This document shows, piece after piece, positions 9,806 through 18,579 of a stretch of 64,000 nt of DNA. Source of the DNA: Niastella populi (GTDB lineage Bacteria; Bacteroidota; Bacteroidia; Chitinophagales; Chitinophagaceae); the NCBI RefSeq assembly GCF_002078015.1, contig NZ_LWBP01000056.1:1-64000 (forward strand), given 5' to 3'. The notes under the pieces were generated by a model, which was given only the letters and a program-made list of their open reading frames with translations, was not told the DNA's origin and ran no database searches. The translations under genes were made by a program, and so were the position numbers. Each line of letters begins with the position of its first letter. Within the stretch, counting starts at the first letter, position 1.

Positions 9806-10996
9806 TTATTTTTTTACATAGATCCTTCTTCCTTCGATAGTGAAATGTACCCGCCCCGTGGCTTCCAGCATTTTCAGTACATCGTTTACCTGTGCAAACC
9901 GCGACACGGTACCCCAAAACCGGGTATCGGTGACCGGCCCCTGATAAGTTACTTCCACATCGTACCAGCGGGCTATTTTATTCATTACTTCTTTGATCGG
10001 TTCCCTGTTGAACATAAAATTTCCTTCTTTCCAGGCCACCGCGTAGCTGGTTTCCGCTTCCTGTATATCCACAATTTTTTCGGCGTTTACGATTGCCTGT
10101 TGCCCGGGCTTCAACAGTGCCTGTGACTGACTGCGGGTAACCTGCAAACTGCCCGTCAATAATGTAGTGATCTCCTGCTCATCATCCTGGTAGGCGTTCA
10201 CATTGAAACTGGTACCCAGCACGCGCAACCTGGCGCCGGTGGCGGTTTCAACAATAAATGGATTTTTGGGATCTGACTTCACTTCAAAATAGGCTTCACC
10301 CAAAACCTTTACTTTTCTTTCCCCGGCTTTAAAAGCAGTTGGGAAGAACAGGCGGGTCGATGCATTCAACCATACCCTCGAGCCATCGGGCAATGCTATC
10401 TGGTACTGGCCGCCCCTTGGGGTTTCCAGCATATTTAATTCGTTTACTTCGCCGGGCGTTTCGCCATCGCCCCTTGCCACCAGTAAACCGCTTTTTTTCT
10501 CAAAACCGGTGGTCTTGTCATTCATGGTAATAGCCCCATCGGCCACCTCTTCGAGCAGCACTTCCCTGCCCCCGCTTAATTTCAACACAGCCTGGTTCCT
10601 GCCGGGAACGATGGTTTCAGTTTTATGAACCACAGGTACTTTGTCGATATACTTAGGTCTTTTTTGAAATAGGAAAAATGACACCATCGACAGCACCGCC
10701 ACGAAAACGGCAGCCACTTTCAGGTAAAAAGCAACAGGAGTGCGCTTTTGGGAAATGGAATGAACAGGATGATCTATCCGGTTCTCTATGCCCTCTTCAA
10801 TCCGCCTGATCGCTTCACTGTCAACGCTATGGACAACGTTACCGGCGCCGAACGCCTGCTCATACCTGTCTAACGCTGCTGCGGCCTGCTCTTCGGGGAG
10901 GGCCTTCAGCCAGTCAAGAAATTGGGCTAATTCTGAAGGAGAATGTGTTTGTTGTGCTACCTTCTTAAGAAAATCGTCAAATGATTGTTGGTCCAT
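9806..10996 (-). CDS. FecR family anti-sigma factor
   Basis: A 396-residue inner-membrane protein that should hold the adjacent ECF sigma factor inactive until SusC signals. A cytoplasmic N-terminal segment of about 85 residues is followed by one membrane helix (about residues 87-109), the FecR domain (about 170-290, with TPRGGQYQIALPDGSRVWLN and GEAYFEV motifs), and a C-terminal DUF4974 domain (about 325-395, NREPIKEVMNKIARWYDVEV). The C-terminal domain resembles STN and contacts the receptor. The gene follows the sigma gene by 77 bases and precedes susC, the standard Bacteroidota order. Confidence 0.93.
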   Translation of the reverse strand: MDQQSFDDFLKKVAQQTHSPSELAQFLDWLKALPEEQAAAALDRYEQAFGAGNVVHSVDSEAIRRIEEGIENRIDHPVHSISQKRTPVAFYLKVAAVFVAVLSMVSFFLFQKRPKYIDKVPVVHKTETIVPGRNQAVLKLSGGREVLLEEVADGAITMNDKTTGFEKKSGLLVARGDGETPGEVNELNMLETPRGGQYQIALPDGSRVWLNASTRLFFPTAFKAGERKVKVLGEAYFEVKSDPKNPFIVETATGARLRVLGTSFNVNAYQDDEQEITTLLTGSLQVTRSQSQALLKPGQQAIVNAEKIVDIQEAETSYAVAWKEGNFMFNREPIKEVMNKIARWYDVEVTYQGPVTDTRFWGTVSRFAQVNDVLKMLEATGRVHFTIEGRRIYVKK

Positions 10997-11073
10997 ATCG
11001 CGGTTAAGACACGCGCGGCGAAAAAAAGGACCCCCCGGTTAAAAGATTTTTTAAAAATATCCGGAAGAAAAGA

Positions 11074-11667
11074 TCAAAACCGGGTGAGGAATGTTATGAC
11101 CGGCAGCAAACACTTTAAGTATTTTATGATCTCCTGGTTTCGTATCGTAGCAAGGCCCGAGTAAAGCAGCTTCTTCACTACATTTTTTGAAGCGCCCACT
11201 CTTAATGAAATTTCATCGAGGCTCAGCCCTTCGCGGGTACTCATTTCAACGATGATCCTTCTTTTGGGCGACAGGCGGGCCAGGGCTTCGTCGCCCAACC
11301 GCATGCCTTCTTTAAATGTCAGCTGTTGTTCGGGTGTTTCGGTATCTATTGTGTTGAAGAGACGATTTTTAATGACGGTCCGTTCGTTCTTCTGTTTTCT
11401 TAACTCGTTGAGGAACCTGTTCTTCGCAGATTTATATAAATATGATCTAACTTGTTTAATATCTGTGGCCTTTGCGCGGTTATCCCAGATCCTGATAAAG
11501 ATCTCCTGTACGATATCTTCACATAACGCATCGTCATTACATAAGCTTTTCACAAACGGGTACAGTGCAGGAGTATAGCGCTGATACAACTCTCGAAACG
11601 CGTTCCGGTCTCCCTCACTTATACGCATAAGCAAATCAATTTCGGAAGTTTCCTTCATACCTGGCAA
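11074..11667 (-). CDS. ECF RNA polymerase sigma factor, RpoE-type of the SusC/FecR class
   Basis: A 197-residue group 4 sigma factor. Region 2 lies at about residues 20-90 (FRELYQRYTPALYPFVKSL, then CEDIVQEIFIRIWDNR) and region 4 at about 125-175, with the helix-turn-helix stretch LSLDEISLRVGASKNVVKKL. There is no C-terminal extra domain. With FecR and the STN-bearing SusC it forms a trans-envelope signalling triad that would switch on the downstream susC-susD-susE-GH76 operon. A housekeeping-type promoter box lies about 50 bases upstream. Confidence 0.93.
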   Translation of the reverse strand: MPGMKETSEIDLLMRISEGDRNAFRELYQRYTPALYPFVKSLCNDDALCEDIVQEIFIRIWDNRAKATDIKQVRSYLYKSAKNRFLNELRKQKNERTVIKNRLFNTIDTETPEQQLTFKEGMRLGDEALARLSPKRRIIVEMSTREGLSLDEISLRVGASKNVVKKLLYSGLATIRNQEIIKYLKCLLPVITFLTRF

Positions 11668-11714
11668 GATTAAAATTGAACCTTACAAATCGTTATTTGA
11701 TCACTAGCTGAATC

Positions 11715-11722
11715 CAAAAGTA
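11715..11722 (-). promoter_or_regulatory. Candidate -7 box for the ECF sigma gene
   Basis: The minus strand reads TACTTTTG, an exact match to the Bacteroidota -7 consensus TAnnTTTG, 48 bases before the ATG. I find no convincing -33 TTG at the usual distance. Confidence 0.4.
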
Positions 11723-11968
11723 GAATAATTTTTATTTTATTCCACTATAACGTTTCAAGTCATTGAGCCTGAATGCCTGAATTCAGCTATACTTTTTTCA
11801 GCAAAATATTATAGCCATGATAATGTATCACCTTTTTTAAAGAACGATATTTCCACGGTTTTATGTGCGTGCAAAATCATTTTTAAAATAACAGCGCTAA
11901 AGTAAATAAAAAATATATGCATGGCTATTGTGAAAAGCATAGACCTGCCTAAATCAGGTACAGGAAAT

Positions 11969-12003
11969 AAAAAAGAGCCGGCACTTGTTGCAACGGCTCT
12001 TTT
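11969..12003 (-). terminator. Terminator of the MBL-fold gene
   Basis: AGAGCCG (11974-11980) pairs with CGGCTCT (11994-12000). On the minus strand it is followed by a T-rich run. It sits 25 bases after the stop of the gene at 12025. The rest of the 11668-12024 gap shows only the promoter box of the sigma gene. Confidence 0.75.
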
Positions 12004-12024
12004 ATGAAATAAATATTTTCAATC

Positions 12025-12867
12025 CTATTTCAACCTGATAACCCCTTCTGTAATGGCCGGGAATTTCATCAGTGCCGAATCAAAACCGGGTTTCAGGCCG
12101 TTTTCATCGGTCACCAGCAATCGCATCTTTTGCATGGCTTTTATATAACCGTTTGCATCGAATGTACTGAAAGTGGGCGCGGGTGTTACAAAGTTGGAAT
12201 TATAGTAGATCCAGACATTATCTGAACCAAGCGCCATATTACCGAGGCTTGTTTTAACCAATACGTATTGCGGCAGAACAGGTTTGCGCGATCCGGGGAA
12301 CATCCTGATGCCTTCAATGATCTCTTTGTTGTAACCCTCTACCAGGTTTATGCGGCCTGCGGTATTGAGATCGATCAGTTTTTTTACTTCTTTCCTGTTG
12401 AACTCGCTGTTTTCACCGCCCTTCTGCCAGGAAGCAGTAGTGAAATATGCATAATCTTCTTTCTGTACCCAAACTTTTGCATTGGGAAACAGGTCGATGC
12501 TGTTGATATGGTCGAGATGCTGATAGCTTAAGATGATGTCGGTTACTTCTTCGGTATGAACAGAAAGTTTTTGTAAAGTTGAATCGGGGCGCAGGTCGTC
12601 GATCACATCAAAATCCCTGGCTGCTTCAACGCTATACAAATGCCCGGCATCCATTAAAACAACTTTACCGTTGCCTTTGATCATCCAGATCATGAAATCG
12701 ATGCTGACACTATCGGTGGTTTTTGTTCTTGCAAGTGAATCATGCGTAAAGGAAGCGTACTTCAAAGCCGACACTTCATAATGTGTGGTTTGGGAAAAAG
12801 CAATAAAGGAAATAAATAGTGCGGTCAGAATAAGACACATTTTTTTCATAGTACCGATTAATTGCAT
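12025..12867 (-). CDS. Secreted metallo-beta-lactamase-fold protein with altered metal motif
   Basis: The layout matches the MBL-fold hydrolase group that includes N-acyl-homoserine lactonases. An N-terminal signal peptide (MKKMCLILTALFISFIAFSQ, starting at a second ATG at 12849) implies export. The core strand-turn VVLMDAGH and the motif YQHLDH (residues 115-120) align with the family HxHxDH, but the first His is Tyr115. The later GH-type metal ligand region reads FPGSRKPVLPQY, with no His, while an Asp is kept in LGSDN. Metal binding is therefore doubtful, and I assign no substrate. It is monocistronic, with a promoter box upstream and a terminator downstream. The first ATG at 12867 is possible, but 12849 gives a cleaner signal peptide. 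Confidence 0.75.
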   Translation of the reverse strand: MQLIGTMKKMCLILTALFISFIAFSQTTHYEVSALKYASFTHDSLARTKTTDSVSIDFMIWMIKGNGKVVLMDAGHLYSVEAARDFDVIDDLRPDSTLQKLSVHTEEVTDIILSYQHLDHINSIDLFPNAKVWVQKEDYAYFTTASWQKGGENSEFNRKEVKKLIDLNTAGRINLVEGYNKEIIEGIRMFPGSRKPVLPQYVLVKTSLGNMALGSDNVWIYYNSNFVTPAPTFSTFDANGYIKAMQKMRLLVTDENGLKPGFDSALMKFPAITEGVIRLK

Positions 12868-12887
12868 AATAGGGGCTGACTTATAGT

Positions 12888-12917
12888 CAAAGGTATTTTT
12901 GGCGTAAAAATATCAAT
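12888..12917 (-). promoter_or_regulatory. Candidate promoter of the MBL-fold gene
   Basis: The minus strand carries TACCTTTG (12888-12895), an exact TAnnTTTG box, with a TTG 18 bases upstream (12914-12916) as a possible -33 element. The leader would be about 15-35 bases. Confidence 0.5.
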
Positions 12918-13239
12918 AACCATTAATAACCAAAAAGAATCCCGGGGCTAGCCGGGACAAGATGTTGCAACTTTTATCAATATTATAAGAGCCGGGTATT
13001 ATTGTTCAGTGAACCCTTAATTTTCATTAATGCACAAACCCAATGACCTCATTTTTAACAGTGGCTTGAACATACCGGGGCGTATTATACAAACGTCTTG
13101 CCAATAGTTATATTTGAAGCACCTATTATTAAAATTGTTCACTTTACACCAGATAGTCTGCCATTGGGTCATTAATCAATACAGTAACATTGACAGTTAT
13201 AATATATTTTATTGATAGCTTATGGTTTGTGGTTCTTCG

Positions 13240-13395
13240 TGTAAAGGCAACGAGGCAACTAGGCAACGAGGCACAAAGGCATAAAGGGAAATACAGAATA
13301 CAGGCTAAACTTGAAAATACCCGCGTTTGGCTTTCGGCCTGTATTCTGTTATTCCTCGTTGCCTTGTTGCCTTTGTGCCTCTATGCCTTTATACA
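13240..13395. repeat. Inverted array of AGGCAAC-type words around an AATACAG core
   Basis: The left arm repeats AGGCAACG/AGGCACAAAGGCATAAAGG. A centre containing GAATACAGG and CCTGTATTC follows, then the right arm repeats CTCGTTGCCTTGTTGCC and ATGCCTTTAT in reverse complement. The 12868-13388 gap otherwise holds a promoter at its right side for the gene at 12867 and a small CCCGG/CCGGG hairpin at 12941-12956. No gene is supported. Confidence 0.8.
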
Positions 13396-14912
13396 AGCAA
13401 AGTTAAATTACGATGGTAAGTAGAATGGCCGATGTAGCCGTAGCCATTGGTGGTACGGGCCCATGCCTGAATAATAAAGCTATAGGCGCATTGGATGGGC
13501 GGACGCCAGTTGGCAGGCGTAGTAGGAACCGCAAAGTTCATCACACCGGCCCAGTTGTTTCCCGGCGGAACCGCCGATTCGTATGCCTGGCTGTAAATAC
13601 CTACCGACTGGTTTTCGCCAAAGGTGGCGCTGAAACTCCATGCACGCAGGTTGCCTTCGGGGTCGTTGGCCGTAACATTGAAAGTAAGCCCATCGGTTCC
13701 CTCCCCTATTTTTTCAATGGCGCAGGCCGTTACTTCAGTAGCGCCATGTTTTATGCTGTTGATATTAACGACTGGTACATTGTTATCGATGTACAGCGAC
13801 AGCACCTGTGCTGCTGAAGGCACCGGTGTAATGCCATCGGCTTTGAAGAATTCCACTTTAAACCGATGGATACCGGTATCCATACCATAGGTAGAGAACT
13901 GGATCAACAGATCGTCGATGGAATATTCCTCGGCAGGATTGGTAAGCGTATATTGTTTGTTGACATTGGCCGAAAAAGACATGGGTATATAGTTGGAACC
14001 GGTCCAACGGTAATTGGTCCACGCAGACACCAGTGGCAGGAAGGCAGCGCTGCCCGGGGTGGCATGCAGGATGCGGTATTTATTGGCGCCGATGCCAATA
14101 AGGGCATTCAGGTTCACGCTGTTGGCAATAAAGTTCAGCACCCCGCCGAAAGCTGCATTGTGCGCTTCCACAAAATAACCTGCGGTGGTGGTGGCCCTGC
14201 CTGTGGCAGCATTCAGTACAGCGGAAGAAGTAGGAATAAGGCCAACCGTACCAATAATAGCGCCCATCAATGATTGATTTGGCTTCGGTTTGCGGGCAAA
14301 GTACAACTTCGTAAGGTTAGCAAAGTTTTGATAGAAGTTGGCCGGAAAATCTGCGGTGAAGGCGGGGTTGGAAGAGCTTACCCGGAAACCGAAATACGTA
14401 TAAGGCAAACCCAGCAGCGAGAAGAGGCTGGCATTTATTTCAGTCAGTGCAATTTTGAATTTCCAGATGCGGTGCGGCACGGCCGATTTGGGCGAAGGGC
14501 CAAACTCAACCCGGCTCTTCGATTCGGGTGGTTCAGAGATGCCGGTCCAGGTACCGGGGCCGAGGTATTTCTGAATACCCATTTTGTTAGGGAAACCGGG
14601 GTAAAGGCCATAGTTCACATCTTTATTGGCGGAGATGCCGCGGTTCTCATCCACATCAAAACTCAGCCAGTAATAATCACCGGTACCAAAATCGTTACCG
14701 GTATCACCGATAACATCAAGCACGAGGTACAGGAACTTTGCGTCGTTTTTAGCATACACCCAACCTTTGGGAAATTGAAATTCGCCGGCGCCCTGCCAGG
14801 CGTCGTCCATAACGGAGGTAGTGGGTTCAATGGGCGATTCGGTCCATTTGCTGATAAGCGCTGTAGCAGCGGTAACGGTGTGCGACAGGGAGATACTTTC
14901 TTCTGTAAGCAT
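13389..14912 (-). CDS. Unidentified 507-residue protein with a CBM9-like N-terminal region
   Basis: I do not recognise the full-length family. Residues about 15-110 (DDAWQGAGEFQFPKGWVYA, then LYLVLDVIGD and YYWLSFDVDENRG) resemble the beta-sandwich of CBM9/DOMON-like carbohydrate-binding domains, in which a test-of-presence pattern of variable strands precedes a DVDENRG acidic turn. The middle (about 215-330) is rich in Ala and Asn. The C-terminal part (about 340-507) looks like beta-sandwich modules. No signal peptide, lipobox or sorting tail is visible, which is odd for a carbohydrate-binding protein. The stop lies within the inverted word array at 13240-13395. Confidence 0.6.
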   Translation of the reverse strand: MLTEESISLSHTVTAATALISKWTESPIEPTTSVMDDAWQGAGEFQFPKGWVYAKNDAKFLYLVLDVIGDTGNDFGTGDYYWLSFDVDENRGISANKDVNYGLYPGFPNKMGIQKYLGPGTWTGISEPPESKSRVEFGPSPKSAVPHRIWKFKIALTEINASLFSLLGLPYTYFGFRVSSSNPAFTADFPANFYQNFANLTKLYFARKPKPNQSLMGAIIGTVGLIPTSSAVLNAATGRATTTAGYFVEAHNAAFGGVLNFIANSVNLNALIGIGANKYRILHATPGSAAFLPLVSAWTNYRWTGSNYIPMSFSANVNKQYTLTNPAEEYSIDDLLIQFSTYGMDTGIHRFKVEFFKADGITPVPSAAQVLSLYIDNNVPVVNINSIKHGATEVTACAIEKIGEGTDGLTFNVTANDPEGNLRAWSFSATFGENQSVGIYSQAYESAVPPGNNWAGVMNFAVPTTPANWRPPIQCAYSFIIQAWARTTNGYGYIGHSTYHRNLTLLV

Positions 14913-15188
14913 AATTGGAAGATTTGTTGGTTATTGACAATAGTTAATGAACATGAACTGAGCTGTCATGCAACCGGGTTAAATAAATGGTTGGGAAACC
15001 GGGAAGAGGGGTAAACGAATTAGCGGCTACAAATAGTTAGCAATAACCAGGCGGAGATTACAGAAAGTGGTTAAAACAAAGGTGTATGATCTGTTTTGAA
15101 CATGCACCCGCATTAATACCCGAAAACGAGGCGTAATACTACGGAAAATAATGTAATAACAAGGAGGTTAGAAAGTTTTTGATTTTGG

Positions 15189-15566
15189 TCATGTTTTGGG
15201 AGGGAGTGGTGGAGCTGCATGCTCCTTCAATTTTCCCGTTTCATCTATATGCTGTACAATAATATCGTCAGCAACCAATACCCCGGCAATTAGTTTGCTG
15301 CGGTGGCACTGGGCGGGATTTCGTTCGCTGCACATGATCGCCACGTTTATATCTTTTTCGTAAGCCGTTTTTAGCCGGTCGATCCCTTTTATGAAATAAT
15401 CTTTGGTCTTTACCAATTCATAGTCAATCTTTCCTTCGCTATCATAACAGGTAGCATCCTTTGGCCGGCCGCCCAATTCCCCAGACCGTACAACAAAACA
15501 AGTCTGAACTTTAACAAAGCCCCATGCCGCTTTTAACAGGAGCTTTGCGTCATTACCAATGGCCAA
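15189..15566 (-). pseudogene. DUF488 protein lacking its N-terminus
   Basis: The C-terminal part of a DUF488 domain is clear: ELGGRPKDATCYDSEGK near residue 30 and AIMCSERNPAQCHRSKLIA near residue 76, the Cys-His family signature. Family members usually run to about 150-190 residues and begin with a beta-strand, a TIGHS-like motif and an Asp-Val-Arg segment. None of these is found here. The frame opens with TTG at 15566, and a stop lies 11 codons further upstream. The other upstream frames do not supply the missing part clearly. It is probably a 5'-truncated remnant, though expression from the TTG as a short protein cannot be excluded. Confidence 0.5.
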
Positions 15567-15638
15567 CGCTATCCGGCGTTTTTGGGTGAAATACTTCTAT
15601 TGCCCTCATCATCCGACTAGCTGCTGCGTCTTTTTGCC

Positions 15639-15803
15639 ATGCCTAAGCCCTCATTGAAAGATATCGCCGTTCAGTTGGGCAAAAACAGGAAAGCCGGCAA
15701 CGTAAAAGCAAAAAAACTGCTGAACCGGCAACCACGTAATCATGAAGAGGCTATCTTAGCGGCAGCAGAAAGTTCTTTAGATCAGCAAAAGAACAGGTAT
15801 TAA
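15639..15803 (+). CDS. Small basic hypothetical protein (54 residues)
   Basis: The ORF starts at ATG 15639 (MPKPSLKDIAVQLGKNRKAG) and ends at TAA 15801-15803. It is Lys/Arg-rich and probably helical, with no membrane segment or signal peptide. I recognise no family. It ends 24 bases before the GH171 gene on the same strand and could be its leader partner. No ribosome-binding site is evident, which is normal in this group. Confidence 0.4.
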   Translation: MPKPSLKDIAVQLGKNRKAGNVKAKKLLNRQPRNHEEAILAAAESSLDQQKNRY

Positions 15804-15827
15804 ATTTCTATACATCAATTTTCAGCT

Positions 15828-17102
15828 ATGAAGATCTACGGTTCACTGGTTATACTATTAGCAATAATAACGTTCGGCTTTACCACAGAAAGAGGTTTGC
15901 ATCTGGCAGATGCCACGAATGAAATCGGAAATCCAAAGAATGAATATCCCACTCGCCACCTGCCACTTACCACTAGCCCGATACTCACCGGCGCCGAACA
16001 AACGGAGAAATACCTTCCCCTGCTGAAAAATAAAAGAGTAGGCATTTTGGCCAACCCTACTTCTGTGATCGGCAAAAAACATCTTGTCGACAGCCTGATG
16101 AACCGGGGCATCAAATTCGTAAAAGCCTTCGGTCCCGAACATGGTTTCAGGGGCCGGGCCAGCGCCGGCACCCATGTATCTGACGAGGTAGATTCCGCTA
16201 CCGGCATTCCCATCATTTCCTTATACGGCAGCAAAAGAAAACCAACGGCCACCGACCTCGCCGATGTGGATATCATGATCTACGATATACAGGATGTAGG
16301 CTGCCGCTTTTATACCTATATCAATATCCTGCGCGATGTAATGGAAGCCTGCGCAGAGAACAATAAAGAATTGCTGATCCTCGACCGGCCCAATCCCAAT
16401 GGTTACCTGGTCGACGGCCCCATTCTCGATATGAAATACAAATCGGGCATTGGCCAGTTCCCGGTTCCCATTGCACACGGCATGACCATCGGCGAATTTG
16501 CCAAAATGATCAATGGCGAAGGCTGGCTGCCCGAAAAACGGAAATGTACAATCACCATCATTCCCGTAAAGAATTACCGCCATGATATGGAGTATGTGCT
16601 GCCGGTAAAACCTTCGCCCAATTTAAATACGCAACAAAGCATTATGCTGTACCCTTCTACCTGTTTATTTGAGGGGGTGGCACTGAACCATGGCCGCGGA
16701 ACGCAGTTCCCTTTCACCGTTCTGGGCGCACCGGCATTAAAAGGCAAATACACGTTTTCCTTTACCCCGGTTAGCATTCCCGGCATGGCCGAATCGCCGC
16801 TGTTCATGAACGAGGTTTGTTATGGGTTAGACCTGCGCAACTACGACATCGCGAACCTGCGCAAAAGCAAAAGGATCAATATCGAATGGATGATAGAATT
16901 GTATAAGGCGCACCCCGAAAAAGAGCGTTTTTTCGACCGCTCTATCAGCAGACAGATCGGGAATATCGATTTTCTGTCGGGAACCCCCGAATTCAAAAAA
17001 CAGATCATGGCAGGCAAAAGCCCCAAACAGATCAGGGATTCCTGGGAGCCGGGATTGTCGAAATACAAACAGATGAGGAAAAAGTACTTATTGTACCCAT
17101 AA
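15828..17102 (+). CDS. DUF1343/GH171 exo-beta-N-acetylmuramidase (NamZ-like)
   Basis: DUF1343 proteins include NamZ, which releases N-acetylmuramic acid from the non-reducing ends of peptidoglycan fragments. The 424-residue protein has an N-terminal signal peptide (MKIYGSLVILLAIITFGFT), then the family domain from about residue 60 to the end. Conserved motifs are GILANPTS, the FGPEHGFRG block with Glu104, YDIQDVGCRFYTY, and DRPNPNG. Length matches the family. Export to the periplasm and a role in cell-wall recycling or in digestion of foreign walls are inferred. The cox cluster begins 300 bases downstream, after an inverted GTTGAC word array. Confidence 0.88.
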   Translation: MKIYGSLVILLAIITFGFTTERGLHLADATNEIGNPKNEYPTRHLPLTTSPILTGAEQTEKYLPLLKNKRVGILANPTSVIGKKHLVDSLMNRGIKFVKAFGPEHGFRGRASAGTHVSDEVDSATGIPIISLYGSKRKPTATDLADVDIMIYDIQDVGCRFYTYINILRDVMEACAENNKELLILDRPNPNGYLVDGPILDMKYKSGIGQFPVPIAHGMTIGEFAKMINGEGWLPEKRKCTITIIPVKNYRHDMEYVLPVKPSPNLNTQQSIMLYPSTCLFEGVALNHGRGTQFPFTVLGAPALKGKYTFSFTPVSIPGMAESPLFMNEVCYGLDLRNYDIANLRKSKRINIEWMIELYKAHPEKERFFDRSISRQIGNIDFLSGTPEFKKQIMAGKSPKQIRDSWEPGLSKYKQMRKKYLLYP

Positions 17103-17151
17103 AATTAATAACACGCACTGGTGAGTATATAAGGCAGACATAGTAGTAAGA

Positions 17152-17195
17152 ATCAGTTGACGGGTTGACGAGTTGACTCGTCAACTGGTTAACAA
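17152..17195. repeat. GTTGAC-type inverted word array
   Basis: AGTTGACGGGTTGACGAGTTGAC is followed by GTCAACTGGTTAAC, so the two arms are complementary. Relatives occur at 30145-30175, 59605-59640 and 59888-59925. The 17103-17401 gap otherwise shows nothing I can name. Confidence 0.75.
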
Positions 17196-17401
17196 TGGAT
17201 AATAACGCAGAATTCCCAGATTCGTAATTACATTCCCGTAATATCTCCCCCATCTTATTTTTTTCCCTCCCTTCATTTTTTTCCTTAACTTAATAGAGTA
17301 AAGAACGATTGCATTCAGGTAACAGCACTTCCATGTTACCGGGTAACCTTATTATAATTTTCTGCTAACTCCGTTCCCTGCCACTATTAATACTATGCCA
17401 T

Positions 17402-17854
17402 ATGCAGCTTGCGGGGAAACATCTTATACATGCAGCGCCAGCCAAAGTCTGGGCTATATTAATGAATAAGGAAACCCTCGCGCATATAGTGCCCGGCATT
17501 TCCGGGCTTGAACAAACAGGCGATCACTCCTTTAAAAGCACGCTCGATATTAAACTGGGCCCGGTGAGCGGTTCGTTTACCGGCAACCTGCAGCTCCATG
17601 ATCTGCAGGAACCCAATGCGTTTACCTTAAAAGCACAACAGAACAGTAAAATGGGCAATGCCAACGCCGCTATTGCCATCAGCCTTACGCCGGTGGGTGA
17701 TAACGATACCGAGGTTATGTTCAACGGCGATGTAAAACTAAGCGGCATGCTGGCATCACTGGGAAACCGGGTAATGGGTGGCGTATCGAATACGCTCACC
17801 AAACAATTTTTTTCGAACCTGGAAAAAGAACTGGAAAAAACAACTGCTCCTTAA
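17402..17854 (+). CDS. coxG: CoxG family SRPBCC protein
   Basis: A 150-residue SRPBCC/START-fold protein of the CO-dehydrogenase subunit G family (PF06240). CoxG is associated with aerobic molybdenum CO dehydrogenases and has been linked to membrane recruitment or quinone handling. Family features are [21 protein letters not shown] near the N-terminus, the central [11 protein letters not shown] strand, and the C-terminal helix with [19 protein letters not shown]. There is no signal peptide. It opens a six-gene cluster in the order G-S-L-M-D-E and is followed by coxS after 34 bases. Confidence 0.9.
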   Translation: MQLAGKHLIHAAPAKVWAILMNKETLAHIVPGISGLEQTGDHSFKSTLDIKLGPVSGSFTGNLQLHDLQEPNAFTLKAQQNSKMGNANAAIAISLTPVGDNDTEVMFNGDVKLSGMLASLGNRVMGGVSNTLTKQFFSNLEKELEKTTAP

Positions 17855-17888
17855 TAATCATATTGTTCAAAATACTAAACCACATTAC

Positions 17889-18389
17889 ATGAACACCAGC
17901 ATACATGTTACGGTCAATGGTGTACAATACAGTCACATGGTTGAACCCCGGCTTTTATTGGTGAACTACCTGCGCGATGTGCTTCGGTTAACAGGCACGC
18001 ATGTGGGCTGCGATACCAGCAGTTGCGGCGCCTGCACCATACACCTGAATGGCAAGGCTACCAAGTGCTGCACCATTCTGGCCGTTCAGGCCGATGGCTG
18101 TGAAATAACCACCATTGAAGGCCTGTCGCACAACGGTGAGCTGCATCCGCTGCAGGAAGCCTTTAACGAATGCCACGGCTTGCAATGCGGGTTTTGCACA
18201 CCCGGTATGATCATGACCGCCGCCGATCTGCTGCAACACAATTCGCAGCCATCCGAAACCGATATCAGGCATGCACTGGAAGGCAATTTCTGCAGGTGTA
18301 CGGGGTATCATAATATAGTGAAGTCGGTTCAGTATGCGGCGGAGAAGATCAGTGAAAGTGCGGTGGCGCCCGCGGAGGTGAAAGCCTAA
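17889..18389 (+). CDS. coxS: [2Fe-2S] small subunit of a molybdenum hydroxylase (CoxS-type)
   Basis: The small subunit carries two [2Fe-2S] clusters that pass electrons from molybdenum to FAD. The plant-ferredoxin cluster is formed by Cys41, Cys46, Cys49 and Cys61 ([15 protein letters not shown]). The second, in the helical domain, is formed by CGFC and CRCTGY. All eight ligands are present. The start is the ATG at 17889 ([15 protein letters not shown]). A longer open frame from 17778 overlaps coxG and has no homology there. No twin-arginine leader is seen, so the enzyme is cytoplasmic. A 190-base word array separates it from coxL. Confidence 0.93.
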   Translation: MNTSIHVTVNGVQYSHMVEPRLLLVNYLRDVLRLTGTHVGCDTSSCGACTIHLNGKATKCCTILAVQADGCEITTIEGLSHNGELHPLQEAFNECHGLQCGFCTPGMIMTAADLLQHNSQPSETDIRHALEGNFCRCTGYHNIVKSVQYAAEKISESAVAPAEVKA

Positions 18390-18535
18390 AGGCAAAAGGC
18401 AAAAGCAAATACAGCTCCTGACTTTCGGTTTTCGCTTTAGGCCTTCAGCTTTCGGCTTTAAGCTGTATTTCCTTTATGCCTTGTTGCCTCGTTGCCTTTA
18501 TGCCTTGCCTTCAGCTTTCAGCTTGCCCCATAATA
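18386..18535. repeat. Inverted word array between coxS and coxL
   Basis: AAAGGCAAAAGGCAAAAGCAAATACAGC on the left is mirrored by GCTGTATTTCCTTTATGCC on the right, with further CTCGTTGCC and CAGCTTTCAGCTT words. It begins at the coxS stop. Confidence 0.8.
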
Positions 18536-18579
18536 TAACTAATCATTCAAATAATCACTAATCACTCTTAATTCAACAT

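Noticed and set aside
13190-13423. 77-residue ORF on the + strand
   Set aside because: It lies on the AGGCAAC word array and its translation is a by-product of the repeat. The real gene on the minus strand overlaps its end.
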